A stretch of DNA of 33,232 nt, from contig UQMO01000025.1 in NCBI GenBank assembly GCA_900542125.1, forward strand, positions 1 to 33,232, in the 5' to 3' direction. The position numbers were made by a program, and so were the translations under genes. The notes under the pieces are model-generated. The model saw only the letters and a list, made by a program, of their open reading frames with translations, was not told the DNA's origin and did no database searches. This document shows, piece by piece, positions 7,844-15,997 of this stretch. This DNA comes from an uncultured Collinsella sp. (lineage in GTDB: Bacteria > Actinomycetota > Coriobacteriia > Coriobacteriales > Coriobacteriaceae). Every line of letters starts with the position of its first letter. The stretch's first letter is position 1.

Positions 7844-9235
7844 TTATCTCCGCTCGCACATCTCGGCAAACGAAATCAGCTTGGCATCTCCCCTGATCGC
7901 CGCAGCTTCCTGACATCCTTGCGTAAAGCCTCGCTTCGAGAAGATCGCATAGCTTTTGTGCTGCCGCCTAAAGAGCTCGCTTCGATGCACGAGCTTTTGC
8001 AGCACGTCTTCGCCCACCGGTTCATTGCGCCATTTGCACTCCGCAAACAGAGCAGTGCTCTCGCCATCGTCAACAATCAAGTCGATTTCTTCCTGCGTAT
8101 GCGTGCGATTATCCGTCCCCCACCAGCGCCCGACGCTCGCCGGAACCACATCGAGCTGGCCCGCGCGCGCGAGTTCGTACACGTATTGTCTGCATATAAG
8201 CTCAAAGACCGTACCCATGTAATCCGATACGTGTGGCTCAATGCGCTTATACGCCATCTCGGCCATATCGTTTTGAATCAGCCCGATGTTCTGCGGAACA
8301 AACTTGTACCAGAACCTAAACATCTGATCGCTCAGCAGATACACGGCTCGCTTATTACTCGTCTCGTTTAGGGGCAGCTCGCGCTCGACAATCCCAAGCG
8401 ACGCCAGCTTATCCACATAGCTCTTTACGTTGCTCGCAGGGATTCCCGTAGAGCTCGCAATCTCCGAGATCTTCGAGCGCCCCTGAGCAATTGCTTGCAC
8501 GATCGCATCATATTGCTCGGGATTGCGGCACTCCTGCAATAGCAGGTTACTCGGCTCCTCAAAGAGATAGCCCGTAGGAGTAAGAAAAAGACGTTTGATG
8601 TTGTCCTTGAGCGGTGCGGCAGGATCGACTTTCTCGATATATGCAGGAATGCCACCCGTCATGCCATAGCAAACTGCAGCGTCTTCGCGACCCATGCTCT
8701 GCCACAGGCCGAGGGTCGTCATAAAATCGAGCGGCATGATCTTAAACTGGGCCGTACGCCTACCGTATAGCGGACTCTCGTAGCCCAACACCTGCTCTTC
8801 CATAAACGAAAGCGACGACCCGCACAGGATAAGCATAAGCTTGGTCTCTTTGTACAAGTGATCGATCTTGTCTTGCAGCAACGAGCTGATCTCGGGATTC
8901 GATTGGGCGAGATAAGGATACTCGTCGATCACGACAATCAAACGTTCCGTGCGAGCCATGGTAGCCAACGCATCGAACGCCTCGTCAAAACTACGAAACG
9001 ACACGCCAGCAACACCAACGGAGCCCGCAAGTATCGCCTGGCTAAAGCCATGCAGGTTTGCCTCTGCATTGGTACGACGAGCTTGAAAGTAAATAGCCTT
9101 CTTGCCTTGGATAAACTCTGTGATAAGACGCGTTTTGCCCACGCGACGGCGGCCGTAAATCACAGGCATCTCAAAGGAGCCCGTGCCATACAGTCGATTG
9201 AGCTCGGACATTTCCACTGTTCTTCCGATAAACAT
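7844..9235 (-). CDS. AAA ATPase with winged-helix and DUF234 domain
   Basis: The 463-residue protein starts MFIGRTVEMSELNRLY and has Walker A YGRRRVGKT (about residues 27-35) and Walker B LIVVIDEYPYLA, features of the archaeal-type ATPase family also common in bacteria. Around residues 255-290 the segment KISEIASSTGIPASNVKSY followed by LASLGIVERELP is a winged helix-turn-helix. The C-terminal DUF234 region has EEIDLIVDDG and FAECKWRN, a nuclease-like (PD-(D/E)xK) arrangement. The ATG at 9235 follows a strong AAGGAAGG site. A large palindrome lies just upstream, and since the protein contains its own DNA-binding fold it could bind there and regulate itself (inference). The family's cellular role is not established. 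Confidence 0.9.
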   Translation of the reverse strand: MFIGRTVEMSELNRLYGTGSFEMPVIYGRRRVGKTRLITEFIQGKKAIYFQARRTNAEANLHGFSQAILAGSVGVAGVSFRSFDEAFDALATMARTERLIVVIDEYPYLAQSNPEISSLLQDKIDHLYKETKLMLILCGSSLSFMEEQVLGYESPLYGRRTAQFKIMPLDFMTTLGLWQSMGREDAAVCYGMTGGIPAYIEKVDPAAPLKDNIKRLFLTPTGYLFEEPSNLLLQECRNPEQYDAIVQAIAQGRSKISEIASSTGIPASNVKSYVDKLASLGIVERELPLNETSNKRAVYLLSDQMFRFWYKFVPQNIGLIQNDMAEMAYKRIEPHVSDYMGTVFELICRQYVYELARAGQLDVVPASVGRWWGTDNRTHTQEEIDLIVDDGESTALFAECKWRNEPVGEDVLQKLVHRSELFRRQHKSYAIFSKRGFTQGCQEAAAIRGDAKLISFAEMCERR

Positions 9236-9253
9236 AGGGCCATCCTTCCTTTG

Positions 9254-9303
9254 CGTTATAGCTAGCTATATTATACCTTCCTATAATATAGCTAGCTATA
9301 ACG
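9254..9303. promoter_or_regulatory. 22-bp perfect inverted repeat with nested palindromes
   Basis: Arms 9254-9275 and 9282-9303 are perfect reverse complements around the six-base loop CCTTCC. Each arm contains the self-complementary 14-mer TATAGCTAGCTATA (9257-9270 and 9287-9300), so two identical operator-like sites lie 30 bp apart. The TATAAT at 9270-9275 on the minus strand could be a -10 element for the ATPase gene that starts at 9235. Operators on both sides of a -10 box suggest tight repression. As RNA it would form a long AU-rich hairpin before the ribosome site. Confidence 0.85.
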
Positions 9304-9369
9304 TAATTCGACAAGCGGCGCACACGAAAGGGGCGGTACACCACCGCACGTGGACCGTTCCGGAAAATG

Positions 9370-9473
9370 CATCCCGTTCTGGAGCCAAAAACTGGGCCGT
9401 AGTTTCCGCCAAACATGCCATCCGTTCATCCCATTCTGAGGCTTGAATCCGGAACACAGTTTCCGCTCCAAAC
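9370..9473. repeat. Two imperfect direct repeats of about 46 bp
   Basis: Copy A (9370-9414) and copy B (9427-9473) begin CATCCC-TTCTG and end AGTTTCCGC-CCAAAC or nearly so; their middles are diverged. They lie in the gap between the DUF234 ATPase promoter and the terminator of the purine operon. They look like remnants of a dispersed intergenic repeat. No coding function seen. Confidence 0.5.
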
Positions 9474-9505
9474 AAAAGGCCCCGGCTCGCGATGGAGCCG
9501 GGGCC
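9471..9505 (-). terminator. Intrinsic terminator of the purine/selenium operon
   Basis: A perfect 11-bp stem, GGCCCCGGCTC and GAGCCGGGGCC, with a six-base loop is followed on the minus strand by TTTTGTT. It lies about 60 bp after the stop of the molybdenum hydroxylase gene and ends the operon that starts with the permease. Confidence 0.9.
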
Positions 9506-9568
9506 AAAGGTGCAGCATATACAGTTGGTGTTGTGCGCGAACAGCCCATCAGCAATGCCGTCTGCGCC

Positions 9569-12346
9569 CTACCCACGGTGACGGGCGCGGCTGTAGGGCG
9601 TATCCACCATGGGCAGATCGGGACGCAGCTTGCCGTCAAACGCGCGGTAGGCGTTCTGTACGGCGGGCGCCGTGGGAATCGTTGCGATCTCTCCAATGCC
9701 CTTGCCGCCGTATGCCACGGGCAACAGCTCGTCCTTCTCCACGTAGATGGCGTGGATATCCGGAATCTCGGGCGCACGGAACAGCCCGAGCGTACCGTAC
9801 CTTGCCTGGGGCACGCAGTCCTTGAGCGGCCAGTCCTCAGTAAGCGCATAGCCCATACCCATGAGCACGCCGCCTTCGATCTGGCCCTGGATGGAGATGG
9901 GGTTGACCACCTTGCCGGAATCGTGCGCAGCATAGACCTCGCTCACGCGGCCGTCATCGTCCAAAATGACCACATGCGTGGCAAAACCGTAGCAGATGTG
10001 GCTCTTGGGGTTGGGCACGTCGGCACCCAGCTTGTCGGTCGGCTCCAGGTACACGTAGCCAAACTCACATCCCTCGAGCGCCTTGATGGCGGCCGCGGGA
10101 TCCTGAGGATGCATACCCTGGCCGGCGACGAGCTCCTGCGTGTGCAGCTGATAGGCACGACCGTCGTCGTACTCGATCTTGACGCCGTCGCCATGCGCGC
10201 TCACCGGGGCGGTAGGCGCAGGCTTGCCGGCCTCGATGTCAAGCATGGCATCGCGCAGCAGGAAGGCGGCACCGCGCACGGCCTCGCCGGTCACGACCGT
10301 CTGACGCGAACCAGACGTGGTGCCGGAGTCGGGAGCGTTCTCGGTGGAGCACTCGCCGTTGGCAATGCAGCGAAGCGGCAGGCCGCATGCCTCGGCAACG
10401 TCCTGCAAAAAGACGGTGTTGCAGCCTTGGCCGATGTCGGACGTGGCGGCATAGACCACAGCCACGCCGTCCTCGATGCGAATCTTGCAGCGGCCGGCAT
10501 CGGGCAGGCCCACGCCCACGCCGGCGTTCTTCATGGCGCAGGCGATACCGGCGTGTCCGGGATGCGCATAGTAGGCATCCTTGACCTCGAGCAGCGTCTC
10601 CTTCAGCGCCGTGGAGCAGTCGGCAATCTGGCCGTTGGGCAGAACCTCGCCCGGCTCGATGGCGTTTCTGTAGCGAATCTCCCACGGATCCAGGCCGACC
10701 TTCTCGGCAAGCAGGTCGATCAGGCTCTCGAGCGCAAACTCGGACTGGCAGACGCCAAAGCCGCGGTACGCGCCGGCGGGCGGGTTGTTGGTGTAGTAGC
10801 CAAAACCGCGAATGTCGGTGTTCTGGTACTTGTAGGGGCCGACGGCATGCGTGCAGGCGCGCTCGAGCACCGGGCCGCACAGCGACGCGTAGGCGCCGGT
10901 GTCAAAGTTGATCTCGCAGTCCAGACCGGTAAAGTTGCCCTCGGCGTCGCAACCCAGTGTAAAGGTGCCGTCCATGGCATGACGCTTGGGATGGAACGCG
11001 AGCGACTCGGCGCGCGTGAGCTTGCACTTCACAGGACGCTGGAGCTTATAGGCAGCAAGCGCGGCCAGGTGCTGGATCGAAACGTCCTCCTTACCGCCAA
11101 AGCCGCCGCCCACGAGCATGGTCTCGACGACCACGCGCTCGGGCTCGTTGTCCCAGCCAAACATGTGGGCACACTCTTTGCGCGTGTCGTAGGCACCCTG
11201 GTCGGTCGACTGCACCTTGACGCCGTTCTTGTACGGGAAGGCAACGGCGCACTCGGGCTCCAAGAAGGCATGCTCGGTAAAGGGCGTGGTAAAGCGCTGC
11301 GTCACGGTGAACGCGCTTTCGGCCAGCGCCTTGGCGGCGTCGCCGCGCGTCACGTGGCGGCTCTGGCACACGTTGTCCTTGAGCTCCACCGTGTTGCCAA
11401 AGGCAAAGAAACTGTCGTGCAGGCGCGGTGCGTCGGCGGCCCTGGCCTCGGCGATGTTGCGCACGGGCTCCAGCGGCTCGTAATCAATCTTTACGAGCTT
11501 CTTGGCCTTCTCGAGCGTCGCTTCATCCTCGGCAACCACCAGCACGATGGCATCGCCCACGCAGCGGGTGATATCGCCCTGGGCGATCATGACGTCCCAG
11601 TCCTGGATAAGGTGGCCGACCTGGTTGACCGGCACGTCCTCGGCGCGCAGGATGCCCACCACACCGGGCAGGGCCTCGGCCTTGGAGGTGTCGATGGAGA
11701 GCACGCGGGCGCGCGGATACTTGGAGCGCACGGCGCTGGCATAGGTCAGGCCCGGCTGATCGAGCTCGTCGATGTCGTCGGGATACTTGCCCTCGCCGAG
11801 CACCTTCTTGCGCACGTCGATACGGAAGGCGCGCTTGCCCACGCCGTAGTCATCGCCGCGCTCCAGGTCCTCATCGATCTGCTTTTCGCCGCGGAGCACC
11901 GCAGCGGCCAGCGAGATGCCCTCGATAATCTTTTTGTAGCCGGTGCAGCGGCAGACGTTACCGCGAATGGCGTACTTAATCTGCTCCTCGGTGGGCTCGG
12001 GGTCCTCGGCGATGAGCGCTGCACCCGCCATGACCATGCCGGGAATACAAAACCCGCACTGCACGGCGCCCACGGCGCCAAAGGCGTACACAAAGGCCTC
12101 GCGCACGTCCTCGGGCAGGCCCTCGACGGTCACAATGTTGCGGCCGGCGGCAAGAGCGGTGGTCAGCACGCACGCCTTGACGGCCGCACCGTCCACATGG
12201 ATGGTGCAGGTACCGCAAGCACCTTCGGAGCAGCCGTCCTTGGCGGAATGGATATGCAGGTCGTCGCGCAGGTAGCGCAGCAGCGGTTTGTTTTGGGTCG
12301 TCGTGCGCTCGACGCCGTTAACGGTAAAAGTGAATTCCTGTGCCAT
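9569..12346 (-). CDS. xdhD: Fused molybdenum hydroxylase, XdhD / Se-dependent xanthine dehydrogenase type
   Basis: The 925-residue enzyme should hydroxylate a purine such as hypoxanthine or xanthine using water. Its first 165 residues form the two [2Fe-2S] domains: plant-type cluster C39, C44, C47, C59 and second cluster C97, C100, C132, C134. The rest is the molybdopterin-binding large subunit, with GGGFGGKEDVS, GAYRGFGVCQSE and GGKGIGEIATIPTAP. The FAD subunit is absent from the chain and from the operon, so electrons must leave by the neighbouring ferredoxin or YgfK. The architecture matches E. coli XdhD and the family described as selenium-dependent xanthine dehydrogenases; labile selenium is a cofactor there, not a selenocysteine. 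ATG at 12346 with AAGGGA upstream; 12 bp after the ferredoxin gene. Purine substrate is inferred from the operon's permease. Symbol by homology. Confidence 0.85.
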   Translation of the reverse strand: MAQEFTFTVNGVERTTTQNKPLLRYLRDDLHIHSAKDGCSEGACGTCTIHVDGAAVKACVLTTALAAGRNIVTVEGLPEDVREAFVYAFGAVGAVQCGFCIPGMVMAGAALIAEDPEPTEEQIKYAIRGNVCRCTGYKKIIEGISLAAAVLRGEKQIDEDLERGDDYGVGKRAFRIDVRKKVLGEGKYPDDIDELDQPGLTYASAVRSKYPRARVLSIDTSKAEALPGVVGILRAEDVPVNQVGHLIQDWDVMIAQGDITRCVGDAIVLVVAEDEATLEKAKKLVKIDYEPLEPVRNIAEARAADAPRLHDSFFAFGNTVELKDNVCQSRHVTRGDAAKALAESAFTVTQRFTTPFTEHAFLEPECAVAFPYKNGVKVQSTDQGAYDTRKECAHMFGWDNEPERVVVETMLVGGGFGGKEDVSIQHLAALAAYKLQRPVKCKLTRAESLAFHPKRHAMDGTFTLGCDAEGNFTGLDCEINFDTGAYASLCGPVLERACTHAVGPYKYQNTDIRGFGYYTNNPPAGAYRGFGVCQSEFALESLIDLLAEKVGLDPWEIRYRNAIEPGEVLPNGQIADCSTALKETLLEVKDAYYAHPGHAGIACAMKNAGVGVGLPDAGRCKIRIEDGVAVVYAATSDIGQGCNTVFLQDVAEACGLPLRCIANGECSTENAPDSGTTSGSRQTVVTGEAVRGAAFLLRDAMLDIEAGKPAPTAPVSAHGDGVKIEYDDGRAYQLHTQELVAGQGMHPQDPAAAIKALEGCEFGYVYLEPTDKLGADVPNPKSHICYGFATHVVILDDDGRVSEVYAAHDSGKVVNPISIQGQIEGGVLMGMGYALTEDWPLKDCVPQARYGTLGLFRAPEIPDIHAIYVEKDELLPVAYGGKGIGEIATIPTAPAVQNAYRAFDGKLRPDLPMVDTPYSRARHRG

Positions 12347-12358
12347 GGTGATTCCCTT

Positions 12359-12838
12359 CTACACGCCGGCGGCGATGCCAGTGCGGTCGTGGATGGCGCC
12401 ATGTGGGCAGACGACGGCGCACATGCCGCACGACAGGCAGTCCACGCCGTCGATATGGGCGCAGTTGTCCTCGATGCGGATAGCGCCGGCAGGGCACTTT
12501 TTGGCGCACATACCGCAACCGATGCAGCTCGTGTCGCAGACCTTGCGAGCGATGGCGCCCTTATCGGTGTTGTTGCAGCGCACCAGAATGTTCTGGTAGC
12601 CGGGGACGAAGGCAATCACGCGCTGCGGGCACGCCATGCCGCACAGGCCACAGCCCGTGCACTTGGAGCGGTCCACGCGGGCGATGCCATCGACCAGCGC
12701 AATGGCGCCGTGGGGGCAGGCCGTGACGCAGGCGCCACAGCCAATGCAGCCTTCGCTGCAGCGGGCGTCGCCGCCTGCGGACGCGCAACCGCTTCCGCAG
12801 GCAACGTAGGCCACGTTATGTTGAATGGATTTGGCCAT
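12359..12838 (-). CDS. Polyferredoxin with several [4Fe-4S] clusters
   Basis: The 159-residue protein is built of [4Fe-4S] ferredoxin motifs: CIGCGACVTACP, CTGCGLCGMACP, CIGCGMCAKKCP and CLSCGMCAVVCP, which with the remaining cysteines can bind four clusters. The cysteine spacing resembles the C-terminal half of RnfB and polyferredoxins. It lies between ygfK and the molybdenum hydroxylase gene, 11 bp and 12 bp from them, so it very probably carries electrons between the two. It takes the place that a FAD subunit (YgfM) holds in the E. coli locus. ATG at 12838 with AGGCGAG about eight bases upstream. No signal peptide; cytoplasmic. Confidence 0.9.
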   Translation of the reverse strand: MAKSIQHNVAYVACGSGCASAGGDARCSEGCIGCGACVTACPHGAIALVDGIARVDRSKCTGCGLCGMACPQRVIAFVPGYQNILVRCNNTDKGAIARKVCDTSCIGCGMCAKKCPAGAIRIEDNCAHIDGVDCLSCGMCAVVCPHGAIHDRTGIAAGV

Positions 12839-12849
12839 AAGAGACTCGC

Positions 12850-15849
12850 CTATTTCTTAAGAAGGTACGAATAGTTGTCGCGCACGGCCCTGATGGTCAG
12901 GCGGACGGCCTCGGGAAGACCGGTGTTGACAGCATCGACCGAGACGGTGCGGACCGTGCCGGCGACGCGAACCTTAAAGTGGTCCTCGTCCACGGCCAGG
13001 AAGCCCTCGTTCTCGGAGTTCTCCATGTCCTCCTCGCTCCAGAACAGGGTGAGCTTGTCCTTGTAGGGACGACCCTCCTGGTAGGGGCAGAACACGGCGC
13101 AGTTACCGCACTCGTTGCACATGCCGTCGACATGGACGATCTGATGCTTGGCCAGGCCCGGCACCTTAATTGCCACGTTGGCGCGGTTGGGGCACACGTC
13201 GCAGCAGACCTCGCACACCGAGCCGCAGCCCAGGCAGCGGGTCTTGGTGCAGTTGCGCTTGTCGCGGCACAGCGACCCCTTGCGCTCGTAGCAGGTGTCC
13301 TCGCGGCCGGCCTGCTCGTTGCAGTCGGCGTACTTGTTAAAGTCCACGCCGGCGATGGCACGGGCAACCTTGGCGGCATCGGCGATGGCCTCGACCACGG
13401 TGGCAGGACCGCGACGGCAGTCGCCCGCAGCCCAGACGCCCTCGACGCCGGTGGAGGTGGCGGCAAGGCGGCCGCGATGGTCGTGCTCGACGCCCGCGGC
13501 ATCGTACAGGCTGGCATCGATGCCCTCGCCCACGGCGCAGATCACCGTGGTGGCGGAAAGCTCGACGGTCTCGCCCGTGGCGACAGGGCTGCGACGGCCG
13601 CTTGCATCCGGCTCGCCAAGCTCCATAACGTCGCAGGTCAGCACGGCACCGTTAAGCGCCTTGGGCGCCAGCAGCTCGCAGAACTCAACGCCGTCGGCAA
13701 GAGCAAGATCAAGCTCTTCCTCGTCAGCGGGCATCTGCTTCTTGGTGCGGCGATACACCAGGCGCACGTTCTTCACGCCAGCCAGACGCTTGGCCACGCG
13801 GGCCGCGTCCATGGCGGTGTTACCGGCGCCAATGACCACGACGTCCTCGCCCAGCTCGAGCTTCTCGCCCTTCTTGGCGGCCTCGAGGAACTCCAGCACG
13901 TCGAGCTCGGCGCCCTCGCCCAGGCCCGCAGAGCCGGGCATCCAGGCACCGGTGGCAACGACCACGTCGGTAAAGCCCTGGGCCTTGAGCTCGTCAATGG
14001 AATCAACGCGAGCGTTGAGCTGCACCTTGGCGCCAAAGGACAGGCAGAGCTCGGCATCGTGGGAGATATCGTCGCTCGCGATGCGGAACTCGGGAATCAC
14101 GTGACGGACCACGCCACCGAGCGAATCGCGGGCCTCGAAGATGGTGACGGGCACGCCGGCACGCGTCAGGAAGAACGCGGTCGCCAGGCCGGCCGGGCCG
14201 CCGCCGATAACGGCAACGTTGTGGTCGCCGTCGTTTGCGATGGCCTGGGCGCGCAGCTTGGGCAGCACGGCGGCCATGGCCTCACGGGCGGCCTTGAGCT
14301 TGCTGGCGCGAATCTGGGCGCCCTCGGGCTCGTAAAATGCACGCTCGCAGGCACGGCCGCAGGGATGCGGGCAGATGGTGCCGGTAATGAACGGCAGGGC
14401 GTTGCGCTCGATGATGATGTTGAATGCGTCCTCGTAGCGGCCCTCGTCAACAGCCGCCAGATAGGCGGGAATATCCTGCTGGATGGGGCAGCTCGTGCGG
14501 CACGGCGTGGTAAAGCAGTCGGAAAGCGGGCTCTTGCCGGCGACCTTGCGGTCGGGTAGCGGGCGCAGCGGCTTCTTGTAGAGCGGATTGGTGAGCGAAT
14601 CGGTCTGGATCGCGGTCACCGCCTCGAGCGAAATGCCCGCGAACGGCTTGCCATCCAGGTCGGTAAACTCGCCGGCCATCTGGCTAAAGCGCTCGTAGCC
14701 ACCGGGCTTGAGCACGTCGGTCGCCAGGGTGACGGGCCAAATGCCGGCGTCATACAGGGCGCGGATGTTGTAGACCGTAGCGCCGCCGGAGTAGCTGATG
14801 CGCAACTTGCCATCGAACTGCTCGGTAATGCGGCGGGCAGCCTCAATGGTCAGCGAGAACAGCGAACGGCCGGACATGTACATCTCGGTGGAGGGCAGCT
14901 CGTTTCTCGTCACGTCGACGGGGAACGTGTTGGTGAGCTTGACACCAAACTCAAGACCGCGCTCGGCGCACAGGGCAATCAGGCGCTCGAACATGGGCAC
15001 GGCGTCGACCCACTGCAGGTCCTCGCGGAAGTGCGTGTCATCGAAGACGATGTAGTCAAAGCCCAGCTCGTTGAGGCGCTGACGTGCAAACTCATAGCCC
15101 AGCAGCGTGGGGTTACACTTAATGTAGGTGTTGAGGCCCTTCTCGGTGATGAGGTAGGTCGCGATGCGCTCGATCTCGGCGGGCGGGCAGCCGTGCAGGG
15201 TTGACTCGGTGATGGAGTTGGAGACGCGTGCCGGGATGGACTCGACAAACGCAGCGTCGACATGCTCAAACTTGTCCAGGTTGGCGAACGCCCAGGCACG
15301 GCACTCGTTCCAGACGTCAGAGCCGCTGGCGTCCTTCATGCCCTCGATGTAGGCGTCGACCTTGGGGCTCTTGATGCCCTCCAGGTCATAACCCACGGAC
15401 ATGTTGAAGACAAAGCCGTCCGGGCTGCCCAGGCCGTACTCGCGAGCGATCAGGTGGCAGGCGAACCATGCCTTCACATACTCGGCAAAGGCCTGCGGAA
15501 CCTCGAGCTCGGTCGACCACTCGCAGTTGTAGCACTCGTCCTGCGCCACGATGCAGGGCTTGTTCACACACTTGGAGAGCTCCTCGCCGTCCATAACCTG
15601 AACGGTCTTGAGCTCAAAGAAGCGAGAACCGGCCACGTAGGATGCCACGATGTTCTGGGCCAGCTGCGTGTTGGGGCCGGCGGCCGGGCCAAACGGAGTC
15701 TCGATGCGCTCGTCAAAAATGGGGAGCGCGCCCTCCTGGTTGGTCGTGACCATCTTACGCACGCCAAAGATGGCGTCCTGGGTCTTGTGCTCCTCGATGA
15801 TCCAGTTCATCAGCTGCGAAAACGGGATCGGCCTCATGATGTCGCTCAT
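12850..15849 (-). CDS. ygfK: YgfK-type iron-sulfur flavoprotein (putative selenate reductase subunit)
   Basis: The 999-residue protein starts MSDIMRPIPFSQLMNWI, a characteristic YgfK beginning; GAGAGGAG lies upstream of the ATG at 15849. The N-terminal half resembles the dihydroorotate/dihydropyrimidine dehydrogenase barrel. Next comes a GltD-like module: a cysteine-rich linker CRTSCPIQQDIPAYL and CPHPCGRACE for iron-sulfur clusters, the FAD-binding VAVIGGGPAGLATAFFL, a second Rossmann motif VVVIGAGNTAMDAARVA and CAVGEG. The C-terminus has cysteine motifs CCDVCPNRANVA and CNECGNCAVFCPYQEG. Such a protein can move electrons between NAD(P)H, flavin and ferredoxin. The 'selenate reductase' name comes from E. 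coli; here its place in a purine operon suggests it is the redox partner of the molybdenum hydroxylase. Length is near the E. coli protein. Confidence 0.92.
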   Translation of the reverse strand: MSDIMRPIPFSQLMNWIIEEHKTQDAIFGVRKMVTTNQEGALPIFDERIETPFGPAAGPNTQLAQNIVASYVAGSRFFELKTVQVMDGEELSKCVNKPCIVAQDECYNCEWSTELEVPQAFAEYVKAWFACHLIAREYGLGSPDGFVFNMSVGYDLEGIKSPKVDAYIEGMKDASGSDVWNECRAWAFANLDKFEHVDAAFVESIPARVSNSITESTLHGCPPAEIERIATYLITEKGLNTYIKCNPTLLGYEFARQRLNELGFDYIVFDDTHFREDLQWVDAVPMFERLIALCAERGLEFGVKLTNTFPVDVTRNELPSTEMYMSGRSLFSLTIEAARRITEQFDGKLRISYSGGATVYNIRALYDAGIWPVTLATDVLKPGGYERFSQMAGEFTDLDGKPFAGISLEAVTAIQTDSLTNPLYKKPLRPLPDRKVAGKSPLSDCFTTPCRTSCPIQQDIPAYLAAVDEGRYEDAFNIIIERNALPFITGTICPHPCGRACERAFYEPEGAQIRASKLKAAREAMAAVLPKLRAQAIANDGDHNVAVIGGGPAGLATAFFLTRAGVPVTIFEARDSLGGVVRHVIPEFRIASDDISHDAELCLSFGAKVQLNARVDSIDELKAQGFTDVVVATGAWMPGSAGLGEGAELDVLEFLEAAKKGEKLELGEDVVVIGAGNTAMDAARVAKRLAGVKNVRLVYRRTKKQMPADEEELDLALADGVEFCELLAPKALNGAVLTCDVMELGEPDASGRRSPVATGETVELSATTVICAVGEGIDASLYDAAGVEHDHRGRLAATSTGVEGVWAAGDCRRGPATVVEAIADAAKVARAIAGVDFNKYADCNEQAGREDTCYERKGSLCRDKRNCTKTRCLGCGSVCEVCCDVCPNRANVAIKVPGLAKHQIVHVDGMCNECGNCAVFCPYQEGRPYKDKLTLFWSEEDMENSENEGFLAVDEDHFKVRVAGTVRTVSVDAVNTGLPEAVRLTIRAVRDNYSYLLKK

Positions 15850-15947
15850 AATGAGCTCCTCTCTGTAACGCCCGGCGAGACCGCGCGGCGGGCGCAAATA
15901 CGGTGTAGCGCTAGCACAGCGCCGGCGACCCCGCGGAGGCCGCCTAT

Positions 15948-15983
15948 ACGCGCGTCGGATGCGGCGAAACATCCGACGCGCGT
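15948..15983. repeat. Intercistronic stem-loop between ssnA and ygfK
   Basis: Perfect 14-bp arms (core GCGCGTCGGATG and its complement) flank an eight-base loop within the 148-bp ssnA-ygfK gap. No T-tract follows on the minus strand, so it probably stabilises or processes the operon mRNA and does not end it. Confidence 0.7.
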
Positions 15984-15997
15984 GAATCTACTTGTAA

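Noticed and set aside
9171..9446. Short frames across the ATPase palindrome with SYIIxSYNIASYN repeats
   Set aside because: They are translations of the palindromic DNA itself on either strand, without ribosome sites.
9569..12346. Selenoprotein with in-frame TGA
   Set aside because: The hydroxylase frame has no internal stop; selenium in this family is a labile cofactor, not selenocysteine.
9443..12874. Very long plus-strand open frame (1143 codons) opposite the hydroxylase gene
   Set aside because: It is antisense to xdhD and the ferredoxin gene, has the low-complexity Ala/Gly/His-rich composition of a GC-rich shadow frame, and lacks a ribosome site or any recognisable motif.
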